A stretch of DNA of 32,713 nt from Sideroxydans sp. Its GTDB lineage: Bacteria > Pseudomonadota > Gammaproteobacteria > Burkholderiales > Gallionellaceae. The first letter of the stretch is position 1. Each line of letters starts with the position of its first letter. This document shows, piece after piece, positions 8,486 through 16,545 of this stretch. Where the stretch lies: positions 1 to 32,713 of the forward strand of contig DAIDAG010000060.1 in NCBI GenBank assembly GCA_027310725.1, read 5' to 3'. Both the position numbers and the translations under genes were made by a program. The notes beneath the pieces are model-generated. The model was not told the DNA's origin and did not search any database. It worked only from the letters and a program-made list of their open reading frames with translations.

Positions 8486-8863
8486 TCACGTTTTCTTTTG
8501 CCAGTAGAGCACTTCCGGCAAGTTTTTGAAATGCGCATCGGATGTCAGCAGTTTACCCCCAACAGCGAGCGCGGTAGCATAAACGATGGCATCCGCCATG
8601 GCGAGTTTGTGCCGCGCGGAAAGATCCGCTGCCGACAGTGCTATACGCGTGTCCAGTGCATGCACCAGACAGGCTTCGGTGAGGCCGATTACATCCAGCG
8701 CGGCGGCTTCATCTTTTTCGCGCAGGCACCATTTGTAGAGTTCGAACTGCACCAGCGTTGGAACGACCAGGATATTGCTGTCTGCCAGATAAGGCGCATA
8801 ACTTTCCGCCAGTGCGCCGTCGGTCAGCCACTCTATCCAGCCGCAGGTGTCTACTACATGCAT
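8486..8863 (-). CDS. vapC: VapC-type PIN-domain ribonuclease toxin
   Basis: This 125-residue PIN-domain protein has the full set of acidic residues expected for Mg-dependent RNA cleavage: Asp5 (HVVDTCGW), Glu41 (VQFELYKW), Asp91 (MADAIVYA) and Asp109 (TSDAHF). The length is typical of VapC. It follows its AbrB-type antitoxin with a one-base overlap (TGATG), antitoxin first, as usual for vapBC. VapC toxins cleave specific tRNAs or rRNA to arrest translation; the target here cannot be read from sequence. It appears intact, in contrast to the decayed modules beside it. Confidence 0.9.
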   Translation of the reverse strand: MHVVDTCGWIEWLTDGALAESYAPYLADSNILVVPTLVQFELYKWCLREKDEAAALDVIGLTEACLVHALDTRIALSAADLSARHKLAMADAIVYATALAVGGKLLTSDAHFKNLPEVLYWQKKT

Positions 8864-9072
8864 CAGGTACGATCCGAGCGGTCGCGCACATTTTTTGTGT
8901 TGGCACCTTTGAACATCCCGCGCACCTCATTCATCTCACGGCGTGGAATCATGATGATGGCATCGCCCTTGGCGACAAAGACGAATTGTTGTCCAGCCTT
9001 GAGCCCGAGGTCATCGCGAAACGCCTTGGGGATGCCAATTTGAAATTTCTCGGTGAGAGTTGCGGCGTGCAT
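8863..9072 (-). CDS. vapB: VapB-type antitoxin with AbrB/SpoVT DNA-binding fold
   Basis: The 69-residue protein opens with ATLTEKFQIGIPKAFRDDLG and continues LKAGQQFVFVAKGDAIIMIP, the swapped-hairpin AbrB/MazE-type fold that binds the operon's promoter. The C-terminal tail (about 45-69, basic and polar) would occupy the VapC active site. AAGGAGT on the - strand (9083-9077) is a strong ribosome site four bases ahead of the ATG. It is coupled to vapC by a one-base overlap and reads away from the polysaccharide cluster. Confidence 0.9.
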   Translation of the reverse strand: MHAATLTEKFQIGIPKAFRDDLGLKAGQQFVFVAKGDAIIMIPRREMNEVRGMFKGANTKNVRDRSDRT

Positions 9073-9427
9073 GCTTACTCCTTATGTATCCATCAGTGTT
9101 TGGTAAGAATACAGGGCGATATGCTTAAATTCAAGGGTTATATACACCACAACAGCAAACCAAAACCATTTATCTGGACCGCCAGTGCGCGCGACATCTT
9201 GCAAAAGTCTGCTTGAAACGGGCTGCGGCAATAATCGTTACATCTGCCGGAACTGATTGAAAGCCGACAAGAAATTACCGAACAACCCTTATATATAAGC
9301 GTTTGCTTAAGTACTTTTGATATATCTAGATACTTTTTGTAATAGATTCCGCAATACAAGTTTGATACTATCCACCCCGAAATACCCATTAGTAAACAAA
9401 TATGTATCACTGGTGTTAATGTAATAA
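9073..9427. other. Divergent intergenic region between vapB and the polysaccharide cluster
   Basis: This 355-bp stretch is AT-rich, especially at 9280-9430, and contains no gene I would accept. It must hold the vapBC promoter (leftward) and probably the promoter for the long rightward cluster. A possible rightward pair is TTGATA (9317-9322), a 17-bp spacer, and TAATAG (9340-9345); the match is weak. No JUMPstart/ops motif was recognised. Confidence 0.4.
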
Positions 9428-10468
9428 ATGCTTGCCTTAAATAAAAATTCACTTGCGATACCCGATGGACTGAGTGAGCGGCCATCGAATCAGCAGGAAG
9501 TTGTTGTCACAAAATTTCAAAAGCCTCTTAAACAGCATGTCCCTGCATTACCCAAGGTTGCCATTCTTCTTTGCACTTATCATGGCCAGCTTTATCTGTC
9601 CGAACAAATGGATTCGTTTGCGGCACAGAGTTTTCCCAACTGGATCGTGTGGGCCTCTGATGACGGATCGCAGGACGATACTCATGCGATTCTCGAGGCG
9701 TGCCGGGATCAATGGGGAAATGATCGACTCTCAATCCACTTTGGCCCTGCAGAAGGGTTTGTTGCAAATTTTCTGTCGCTAACCTGCAACGCAACCATTC
9801 AGGCAGATTACTACGCTTACTCGGACCAGGACGACATCTGGGAGGCAGACAAGCTGCAGCGCGCGGTTGATTGGTTTCAAAGTCTTCCTCGTGATGTTCC
9901 TGCACTGTATTGCTCTCGCACAAGAGTTGTCGATGCGGACAACCGGGAAATCTGCCTCTCACCTCTTTTTGACAAGCCGCCCAGCTTTGCCAACGCGTTG
10001 ATGCAGAACGTGGGTGGCGGCAACACCATGGTGTTCAACGAGGCAGCACGCCAACTATTGTGCGAGGCGGGGCAGGACGTAAACGTGATCACGCATGACT
10101 GGTGGTCTTACCTGGTCGTCAGCGGTTGCGGGGGCAAGGTTTTTTATGATGCACACCCAACCCTGCGTTATCGCCAACATGGGTGCAATCTGGTTGGAAT
10201 GAACTCCAGTTGGCCTGCACGCTTCATTCGAATTCGCATGCTCTGGCAGGGACGCTTCAGGGATCTGAACGACCGGCACATCAATGCATTGAAGCGCATA
10301 CATCACAAGCTGACGCCTGAAAATCAGCTCATCCTTGACCAATTCGCAGTTGCCAGAAACCGCAATATTTTGCCCAGGCTGATAGGCTTGAAGAGGTCGG
10401 GCATCTACCGCCAAACCTTGTTGGGCAACCTAGGCCTCGTCGCCGCAGCAATTTTCAAGAAGATCTGA
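9428..10468 (+). CDS. Family 2 glycosyltransferase (rhamnosyltransferase-like)
   Basis: A GT-A fold, inverting sugar transferase of 346 residues, cytoplasmic and probably membrane-associated. The nucleotide-binding opening VAILLCTYHGQLYLSEQMDS begins near residue 44. It is followed by SDDGSQDDT and the metal-binding YSDQDDIWEADKL, the pattern of the branch that includes many rhamnosyltransferases. The last 70 residues are basic and may touch the membrane. Residues 1-40 lie outside the domain and the ATG at 9428 has no clear ribosome site, so a later start is possible. It is the first gene of the cluster, and the sugar it transfers cannot be told from sequence. Confidence 0.85.
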   Translation: MLALNKNSLAIPDGLSERPSNQQEVVVTKFQKPLKQHVPALPKVAILLCTYHGQLYLSEQMDSFAAQSFPNWIVWASDDGSQDDTHAILEACRDQWGNDRLSIHFGPAEGFVANFLSLTCNATIQADYYAYSDQDDIWEADKLQRAVDWFQSLPRDVPALYCSRTRVVDADNREICLSPLFDKPPSFANALMQNVGGGNTMVFNEAARQLLCEAGQDVNVITHDWWSYLVVSGCGGKVFYDAHPTLRYRQHGCNLVGMNSSWPARFIRIRMLWQGRFRDLNDRHINALKRIHHKLTPENQLILDQFAVARNRNILPRLIGLKRSGIYRQTLLGNLGLVAAAIFKKI

Positions 10469-10472
10469 TCGT

Positions 10473-10604
10473 ATGAACATGATGGTTACCGGTGATGCAG
10501 GTGTCATGGGCAGCAATTTGGCTGTTCACTGGCGGTATGCCATATTTCGACAGGGCATATCGCCCGATTCGCACAGACCACGCGCCACTTCCCGCTCCCT
10601 ATGA
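10473..10604 (+). pseudogene. 43-codon remnant of a nucleotide-sugar dehydratase start (rmlB-like), overlapping wzm
   Basis: The short frame begins MNMMVTGDAGVMGSNLAVHW, which matches the N-terminal Rossmann motif of dTDP-glucose 4,6-dehydratase and related enzymes (usual form VTGGAGFIGSNxVxHW). After about 22 residues the similarity ends. The frame stops at TGA 10602-10604, overlapping the wzm ATG at 10601 (ATGA). It is too short to be an enzyme. It may be debris of a lost rml gene that still acts as a translated leader for wzm. Confidence 0.6.
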
Positions 10605-11434
10605 TCGATCCGCACGCCAACCCACCCACTTCGCTTCCATCACTGGCTCGCAGCCTGTGGCGACATCGCGAATTGATAGTGCAGATGACCCGCCGCGAAG
10701 TGGTGGGGCGCTATCGTGGCTCTGTCATGGGCTTGGCCTGGTCGTTCTTCAATCCTATCCTGATGCTGGTGGTGTACACCTTTGTCTTCAGCGTCGTATT
10801 CAAAGCAAGATGGGGAACGGGCGGTGAAGAAAACCAAAGTAGCTTCGCCATCGTGCTGTTTGTAGGCATGATTGTATTTGGCTTGTTTGCGGAAATGGCA
10901 AACCGTGCGCCCGGATTGATTTTATCAAACGTCAACTACGTTAAAAAAGTCATTTTCCCGCTTGAGATACTGCCCGTTGTCGGTCTTGGTGCTGCATTGT
11001 TTCATTCACTGATTAGTTTGGGTGTGTTGTTGACCGCCATTTTGTTGATTAAAGGTAGTCTGGTTTGGACGGTCATTTTCTTTCCATTGATTCTCATGCC
11101 ATTGTTGATTGGCACGCTGGGGGTGGCTTGGTTTCTCGCTTCACTTGGTGTATTTGTACGTGATGTTGGGCAAACGATTGGCATTTTTACCACGGTGCTG
11201 ATGTTCATCTCGCCGGTTTTTTTCCCCATCAGCGCGCTTCCCGCAAAATTTCAAAAATGGCTAATGCTCAACCCTCTCACATTTGTAATTGAACAAAGTC
11301 GTGCCGTCATGATCTTTGGCAAACAGCCTGACTGGGTGGGGCTGGGAATTTGCACGGGTGCCAGTTTGATTTTGGCGTGGGCAGGGTACTGGTGGTTCCA
11401 AAAAACCAGAAAGGGGTTTGCCGATGTCCTCTAA
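10601..11434 (+). CDS. wzm: ABC-2 type polysaccharide exporter, permease subunit
   Basis: Wzm forms the inner-membrane channel that exports undecaprenyl-linked O-antigen chains to the periplasm. The 277-residue protein has a cytoplasmic amphipathic N-terminus with LIVQMTRREVVGRYRGS, then six hydrophobic helices (about 35-60, 75-95, 118-145, 148-172, 180-200, 243-262). It ends in the typical WFQKTRKGFADVL. Conserved SVMGLAWSFFNPILMLVVYTF supports the family. It overlaps the Wzt gene by 11 bases. Its presence means that chain polymerisation is cytoplasmic and no Wzy is required, which agrees with none being found here. Confidence 0.94.
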   Translation: MIDPHANPPTSLPSLARSLWRHRELIVQMTRREVVGRYRGSVMGLAWSFFNPILMLVVYTFVFSVVFKARWGTGGEENQSSFAIVLFVGMIVFGLFAEMANRAPGLILSNVNYVKKVIFPLEILPVVGLGAALFHSLISLGVLLTAILLIKGSLVWTVIFFPLILMPLLIGTLGVAWFLASLGVFVRDVGQTIGIFTTVLMFISPVFFPISALPAKFQKWLMLNPLTFVIEQSRAVMIFGKQPDWVGLGICTGASLILAWAGYWWFQKTRKGFADVL

Positions 11435-12878
11435 TCTAAGCACTTCTCCTTGCTATCAGGGAGACGGCCTGAAGGAGAGAGCGGACTCCAACGACATCGT
11501 CATCCGCGTAAGCAATCTCAGCAAGTGCTATCAGATTTATGAAGCACCGCGAGATCGTCTGAAGCAGTTCATCTTGCCTCGCCTAAGCAGATTGGCAGGG
11601 CGAGCGCCAAAGCAATATTTTCGAGAGTTTTGGGCCCTCACTGACGTTTCTTTCGAAATAAGAAAAGGTGAAACCGTCGGTATCATTGGACGCAATGGCA
11701 GCGGTAAATCCACGCTGCTACAGATGATCTGCGGCACGCTCAACCCCACCAGTGGAGTCATTCAAACCAATGGTCGCATCGCCGCCCTGCTGGAGTTAGG
11801 CTCAGGCTTCAATCCCGAATTCACCGGGCGAGAAAATGTGTATATGAATGCCTCAGTGTTGGGTTTGAGCAATGAAGAAGTTGATACGCGCTTTAATGAC
11901 ATCGTTGCTTTTGCTGACATTGGCGACTTTATTGAGCAACCTGTAAAAACCTATTCCAGCGGAATGATGGTGCGTCTCGCATTTGCTGTTATTGCGCATG
12001 TGGATGCTGACATATTGGTGGTGGATGAAGCACTGGCGGTGGGTGATGCCTTCTTTACACAAAAATGTATGAGGTTTTTACGAGGTTTTATGGAAAATGG
12101 GACCGTCCTGTTTGTCAGCCACGATAGCGGTTCAGTGAAAAATTTGTGTACCTCGGCTATTTGGTTAGAAAAAGGCCATCAAAGGTTAAATGGGTCTCCG
12201 GAAGAGGTGTGTAACGCATATCTGGAAAAGTCGTTACAAGATGTGTACGGCGAAAAATTTACGCTAGGTAAAATAGGGGATCAGCCAAGGGAAATATTGG
12301 CTGCGCACAAAACAATTAAAAACAAGACTATTATCGACTATAAAACAAAGGCATTGAGTAATGGCAATTTATTGTTGGCTACCGGATGGAAAACAGGTAT
12401 GGCGGAAGTTGTTTCTGTTTCAATGGTAAAAGTTGAGAACAGTACCTCCCCCGAGTTTGAAGGTGGCGAAAGAGTTAGGGTGGTTATTCGAGCGAAGGCA
12501 ATAGGAGCGCTTTCTAGCCCTATACTTGGATTCATATTGAAAGATCGACTGGGTCAAGAGTTATTTGGGGAGAACACTGTACCTGCCACTCATGGTGGGC
12601 ACAGTTTAGTGGGCGCTGGGCAAGAATTTGAGGCTGAATTTGTATTTAGGCTTCCCATGTTACAAAACGGTGAATATATGATGATGGTTTCATTAGCTGA
12701 TGGAGATACACTTAATCACGTCCAGCACCATTATCTTCATGATGCGATGCTAATAACGGTGTATTCCAGCAAGATAAAATTTGGGATTGTCGGAATCCCA
12801 TTTGAATTTGTTTCGTTAGCGATCGATTCAGGCCCGGCGTTTAGTATTGGCTCCCGCGAGCCGACTGTTAATAAATAG
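11424..12878 (+). CDS. wzt: ABC exporter ATPase with C-terminal carbohydrate-binding domain
   Basis: Wzt powers export through Wzm. The N-terminal ATPase has Walker A GRNGSGKST (89-97), the signature YSSGMMVRLAFA (from about 177) and Walker B DILVVDEALAVGD (from 196). The segment from about 325 to 484 is a beta-sandwich with GFILKDRLGQELFGENT, as in E. coli O8/O9a Wzt. There this domain recognises the modified non-reducing end of the glycan before export. The protein is therefore the long, chain-end-reading type, and the following carbamoyltransferase gene is a candidate for making such a cap. ATG 11424 is chosen over TTG 11418 because AAGGGG (11411-11416) is well placed. Confidence 0.95.
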   Translation: MSSNLSTSPCYQGDGLKERADSNDIVIRVSNLSKCYQIYEAPRDRLKQFILPRLSRLAGRAPKQYFREFWALTDVSFEIRKGETVGIIGRNGSGKSTLLQMICGTLNPTSGVIQTNGRIAALLELGSGFNPEFTGRENVYMNASVLGLSNEEVDTRFNDIVAFADIGDFIEQPVKTYSSGMMVRLAFAVIAHVDADILVVDEALAVGDAFFTQKCMRFLRGFMENGTVLFVSHDSGSVKNLCTSAIWLEKGHQRLNGSPEEVCNAYLEKSLQDVYGEKFTLGKIGDQPREILAAHKTIKNKTIIDYKTKALSNGNLLLATGWKTGMAEVVSVSMVKVENSTSPEFEGGERVRVVIRAKAIGALSSPILGFILKDRLGQELFGENTVPATHGGHSLVGAGQEFEAEFVFRLPMLQNGEYMMMVSLADGDTLNHVQHHYLHDAMLITVYSSKIKFGIVGIPFEFVSLAIDSGPAFSIGSREPTVNK

Positions 12879-12899
12879 TATTATTTCCTGATCAACTTT

Positions 12900-14900
12900 A
12901 TGAATATATTCCCTAAATTTCCGGTAGGAAGCACACTTGGTATTAACTACAGTGGCATGCATGACAGCGCAATTGCGATAGTTACACCTGAAGGCCAGCC
13001 GATTTTTGCAATTTCTTTGGAGAGACTTTCTCGCGTTAAACAAGATGGGCGAACCTTAAAAGAATTACTTGCATCAATGCCTTGGGATCGAATTGATAAG
13101 GTTGCTATTTCTGCTCCAGAATTCCTTCGAGGTACTGACTCATGTAAAAGTAAACTTCTCTCGACTATCCTAGCTAAAACAAGACGAGCAGATACCCTAG
13201 CGCATGGGCCTGGCTTTTATGAGGCAATGAAAATGATCCCTTGTGAGAAAGTTTTCGTTGGACACCAAGATGCACATGCAGCCTCGGCTTTTTGGGGTAG
13301 CGGCTTTGAAGAGGCACTTTGCCTTACATATGACGGCGGAATGTCTAACGACATTTGGTTTGGCGGGTTGTATCAATGTGGTCGAGCCAGTGGCATACAA
13401 CCATTGGATCAATTTGATGCATTGCAATATGCAAAAGTGACAACGCTTTACACATTTGTTACTGCGTTGCTTGGTTTCATGCCTCTGAGGCATGAAGGAA
13501 AAATAACCGGTCTTGCCGCTTATGGGGAGCCCACAGAACGCTGCGCAAGTTTATTAAAGAAATGGTTTGAAGACGAGTATGCGGAAATAGAGGAAACACT
13601 TTATTGGGTGAATTGCTATGACGACAATGCTTTACCGCAGCTGATACCAAGTAGTTCAAAGTTATATCGTTACCGTTCGCAAATTGAGGGAATAAGTAAG
13701 GAAGAACTGGCAGCTTCACTACAGTATTTTGCAGAGAAACATGTTATTCATATTCTCGAAAAAGCTAGAGTTCTGGGATGGAAGTCCCCCAATATTTGTT
13801 TGGCAGGGGGGCTGTTCGCAAACGTAAAAATTAATCAGAAAATAGCAGAGTCCGGATTCAGTCAACTTTTTGTTGCTCCACCCATGACTGACGATGGGAC
13901 TGCGCTTGGTGCTGCTTGGCATGTGGCCGCAAGAGGAGCGGAGTTCAAGCCGCAAACTTTACATTCGATGTTCTTGGGCCCTGCGTATCCTAAAGAAATA
14001 TCATTGGAATTGATAAAGAAAGAGGGAATAAACTTTAAAGTTCTTGATACACCAACGACAACAATTGCTGAATTACTGGCTCGAGGCAGTATAGTCGCTG
14101 TCTTTCAGGGGGCAACCGAATTTGGGCCGCGTGCTTTGGGAAATCGTTCGATACTGGCACAAGCAACTCAATCAGATATTAATCGCAGTTTAAATGAACG
14201 ACTTAATCGTACAGAGTTTATGCCTTTTGCGCCCATGACGCGGGAAGAGGATGCGGAACTATGTTATTGCGACATTGGAAGTGTGAAGCATGCGGCAGAA
14301 TTTATGACTGTTACGGTGAACTGTAAAGATATGATGAAACAATTGTGTCCGGCTACAGTACACGTTGATGGAACTGCTCGCCCCCAAATAGTCAGTGCGC
14401 AGCACAACCCATTTATTCACGAAGTGCTCACGGAATACAAAAGCCTAACTGGGAATCCTTCAATCGTAAACACATCGTTTAATGTGCACGAGGAGCCAAT
14501 TGTTTGTACTCCAAAAGACGCATTGCGCGGATTTTTTGAGTCTGCACTTGAGTATTTGTATATTGAGGGTGTAGGTCTCATTTCATTTGAGGAAAATAAA
14601 TCGGTTGCGATTCGATACTTACATGAAAAAACAAAACGCAAAAGTCAGAAAGATATATCTAATGAATCATTAATTAACTTTCTTGATCATGCGCTTTCAG
14701 AAAGAACAGATTGGTTAGAGAAAACTAGCCAAGACTTACAGGCGCGCACACAAGAATTAGTTGATACGCGTCAAACGCTAGTCGAGCGAACTGTAGCACT
14801 TGAGAAAACTAGCCAAGATTTACAGTCGCGCGCACAAGAAATCGAAAAATTTAATCATGCATCAATATTTAAGCGCATTTTCATGAATAGAAATCAGTGA
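12900..14900 (+). CDS. NodU/CmcH-family carbamoyltransferase with C-terminal coiled coil
   Basis: Members transfer a carbamoyl group from carbamoyl phosphate, via ATP, to a hydroxyl of a sugar or antibiotic. The Kae1-like N-terminal domain shows the metal-binding GHQDAHAASAFW (His122, His126) and LTYDGG (Asp145). The C-terminal domain shows EFGPRALGNRSILA and FMPFAPMTREEDA. At 666 residues it is longer than the usual 560-620. The extra is a heptad-rich coiled coil (about 600-650) with a 28-residue internal repeat, ending in a basic, aromatic KRIFMNRNQ tail. It starts 22 bp after wzt. The base composition is noticeably AT-richer than the core genes. It probably carbamoylates the exported glycan or its precursor; the acceptor is unknown. 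Confidence 0.9.
   Translation: MNIFPKFPVGSTLGINYSGMHDSAIAIVTPEGQPIFAISLERLSRVKQDGRTLKELLASMPWDRIDKVAISAPEFLRGTDSCKSKLLSTILAKTRRADTLAHGPGFYEAMKMIPCEKVFVGHQDAHAASAFWGSGFEEALCLTYDGGMSNDIWFGGLYQCGRASGIQPLDQFDALQYAKVTTLYTFVTALLGFMPLRHEGKITGLAAYGEPTERCASLLKKWFEDEYAEIEETLYWVNCYDDNALPQLIPSSSKLYRYRSQIEGISKEELAASLQYFAEKHVIHILEKARVLGWKSPNICLAGGLFANVKINQKIAESGFSQLFVAPPMTDDGTALGAAWHVAARGAEFKPQTLHSMFLGPAYPKEISLELIKKEGINFKVLDTPTTTIAELLARGSIVAVFQGATEFGPRALGNRSILAQATQSDINRSLNERLNRTEFMPFAPMTREEDAELCYCDIGSVKHAAEFMTVTVNCKDMMKQLCPATVHVDGTARPQIVSAQHNPFIHEVLTEYKSLTGNPSIVNTSFNVHEEPIVCTPKDALRGFFESALEYLYIEGVGLISFEENKSVAIRYLHEKTKRKSQKDISNESLINFLDHALSERTDWLEKTSQDLQARTQELVDTRQTLVERTVALEKTSQDLQSRAQEIEKFNHASIFKRIFMNRNQ
14718..14840 (+). 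repeat. Intragenic direct repeat encoding four-heptad coiled-coil units
   Basis: Two 39-bp copies (14718-14756 and 14802-14840) differ at three positions by eye and are offset by 84 bp, i.e. 28 residues or four heptads. Both encode EKTSQDLQ(A/S)R(T/A)QE. The exact heptad multiple keeps the coiled-coil register, so copy number could change without breaking the helix. Confidence 0.8.
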
Positions 14901-15016
14901 TTCGAAGTCAATTTTCGATTGTTACTGACAAACTTTATGGAAAGATTCAAAGATGAACACTTTATTCGGAAATTAATAGGCGACAACAGTTGATCTATCG
15001 TACAAGGAAAATCGAA

Positions 15017-15496
15017 ATGATTCAAAGAGTGATTTTATCAATGGGATTGATTGCTGTTACTTTCCAGATGGCTGGTTGTGAAGATAAGACAATCGCGACT
15101 GGCAAGTTGGCTAAGGATGTTGCTAACGTGAGAATTCAAGTAAAAGGTGAACTGCGTAAGCTGAAAATAAACGAGCAGGTTGTGTTACCAATTTCTATCT
15201 TCAACAATGGGGTTGAATCGATACCATCCCAATCAAAATCCGGTCGCTGGCTAAAGGTATATGCAACTTACCACTGGCTGAAGGCGAGTGGTGAGACTGC
15301 CGTTTGGGATGGAATTCGCACGGAATTGCCTGCAGATATAAAAAGAGGGAAGTCAATCGACGTTGCATTAATTGTAAAAGCACCTTCGGAACCCGGTAAG
15401 TATTCGTTGGTTATTGATTTAGTCCAGGAAGGTGTGCAGTGGTTTGCCGATACAGGCTCACAAACCACAACGCTGACATATTTTATTGAGCAGTAA
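15017..15496 (+). CDS. Small lipoprotein with a beta-sandwich domain found in glycan-related proteins
   Basis: The 159-residue product has a lipoprotein signal: a hydrophobic MIQRVILSMGLIAVTFQ then MAGC, with Cys21 or nearby as the acylated residue. The mature part is beta-rich, with VRIQVKGE, LPISIFNNGVE, YATYHWLKASGE, WDGIRTELPADI, APSEPGKYSLVIDLVQEGVQWF. I recall this YHW...DG.RT.LP...G.Y.L.iDLV.EGV.WF pattern as an Ig-like module appended to polysaccharide-associated enzymes; no function is known to me. AAGGAAA (15004-15010) supports ATG 15017 over the TTG at 14990. It sits between the carbamoyltransferase and the sugar dehydratase. A periplasmic role in glycan handling is inferred. Confidence 0.75.
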   Translation: MIQRVILSMGLIAVTFQMAGCEDKTIATGKLAKDVANVRIQVKGELRKLKINEQVVLPISIFNNGVESIPSQSKSGRWLKVYATYHWLKASGETAVWDGIRTELPADIKRGKSIDVALIVKAPSEPGKYSLVIDLVQEGVQWFADTGSQTTTLTYFIEQ

Positions 15497-15524
15497 TTGA
15501 ATAGTATTTGAAAAGGGGAAGTTT

Positions 15525-16535
15525 ATGAAAAAGCGTGTCTTGATCACTGGTATTACAGGAATGGTTGGTTCTCATCTATTGGACTATCTACTTCTGCACA
15601 CTGACTGGGAAATATGGGGAATGCTGCGTTGGCGCAGTCCTCTGGATAATTTGACTAACCACATTGATCGTATCAATCGTTCTGATCGGATTAAGCTTGT
15701 CTATGCAGACTTGCGCGACACCATGTCTATCAATCATGCGGTTCAACTTTGCAAACCAGACTATGTGTTTCATCTGGCAGCACAAAGTTATCCGAAAACC
15801 TCATTTGATTCACCGCTTGATACGCTTGACACAAATATACAAGGGACAGAGCGCCTATTGGGTGCCCTAAGACAATATGCGAAAGATGCCGTGATTCACG
15901 TCTGTGCATCTTCTGAAGTATTTGGGAGAGTGCCAAAAGAAAAACTGCCTATCAACGAGGAATGCACATTTCACCCCGCGTCTCCTTATGCGATTTCAAA
16001 GGTGGGTACCGATTTGGTTGGCCGATATTACGCAGAAGCCTATGACATGTGTGTAATGACGACTCGCATGTTCACCCATACCGGCCCGCGCCGTGGAGAT
16101 GTGTTTGCAGAATCTACCTTTGCAAAACAAATTGCCATGATTGAGGCAAATCAAATTCCACCTATCGTGAAAACAGGGAATCTTGATTCATTGCGCACGT
16201 GGGCAGACGTCAGAGATGCAGTTCATGCTTATTACCTACTGGTAACAGTCAATCCAACTCCTGGGGAATACTACAACATTGGTGGAACCTACACCTGCTC
16301 AGTACGAGAAATGCTCGACACACTTATAAGTTACTCGACACGTAAAGATATTAAAGTTGAAACTGATCCTGAGCGACTACGCCCAATTGATGCTGATTTG
16401 CAAGTCCCGGATACAAGAAAATTTCAGCAGCACACTGGCTGGAAACCGGAAATTAGTTTTGAAACGACTATGCACGACTTACTTGATTATTGGCGCGAAA
16501 GAGTTTCAGGATCGCAAGCCTTCCTGACACGTTAA
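15525..16535 (+). CDS. GDP-sugar 4,6-dehydratase, closest in pattern to GDP-heptose dehydratases (DmhA/WcbK-like)
   Basis: An extended short-chain dehydrogenase of 336 residues that would convert a GDP-hexose or GDP-heptose to its 4-keto-6-deoxy form. It has the NAD(P) motif GITGMVGSHLLDYLL (9-23), SSE (129-131) and Tyr155-x3-Lys159. Segments such as IWGMLRWRSPLDN, AAQSYPKTSF, THTGPRRGDVFAEST and RLRPIDADLQ resemble the GDP-D-glycero-D-manno-heptose dehydratases of Campylobacter/Burkholderia/Yersinia, as I recall them, more than plain Gmd, which has GQDGSYL at the first loop. GDP-heptose genes lie downstream in the same cluster, and no manA/manB/manC is visible. The next gene is the matching reductase. 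Family certain, heptose preference probable. Confidence 0.85.
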   Translation: MKKRVLITGITGMVGSHLLDYLLLHTDWEIWGMLRWRSPLDNLTNHIDRINRSDRIKLVYADLRDTMSINHAVQLCKPDYVFHLAAQSYPKTSFDSPLDTLDTNIQGTERLLGALRQYAKDAVIHVCASSEVFGRVPKEKLPINEECTFHPASPYAISKVGTDLVGRYYAEAYDMCVMTTRMFTHTGPRRGDVFAESTFAKQIAMIEANQIPPIVKTGNLDSLRTWADVRDAVHAYYLLVTVNPTPGEYYNIGGTYTCSVREMLDTLISYSTRKDIKVETDPERLRPIDADLQVPDTRKFQQHTGWKPEISFETTMHDLLDYWRERVSGSQAFLTR

Positions 16536-16545
16536 GAGAAACCTT

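Noticed and set aside
8498-9043. + strand frame of 181 codons opposite vapBC
   Set aside because: It is antisense to two intact, recognisable genes with all active residues and has no similarity that I recognise.
9138-9485. 115-codon - strand frame upstream of the first glycosyltransferase
   Set aside because: It overlaps the start of a real gene, has no domain or good ribosome site, and lies in AT-rich promoter-like sequence.
13197-13955. Several - strand frames within the carbamoyltransferase gene
   Set aside because: They are shadows of a long conserved gene with clear catalytic motifs.
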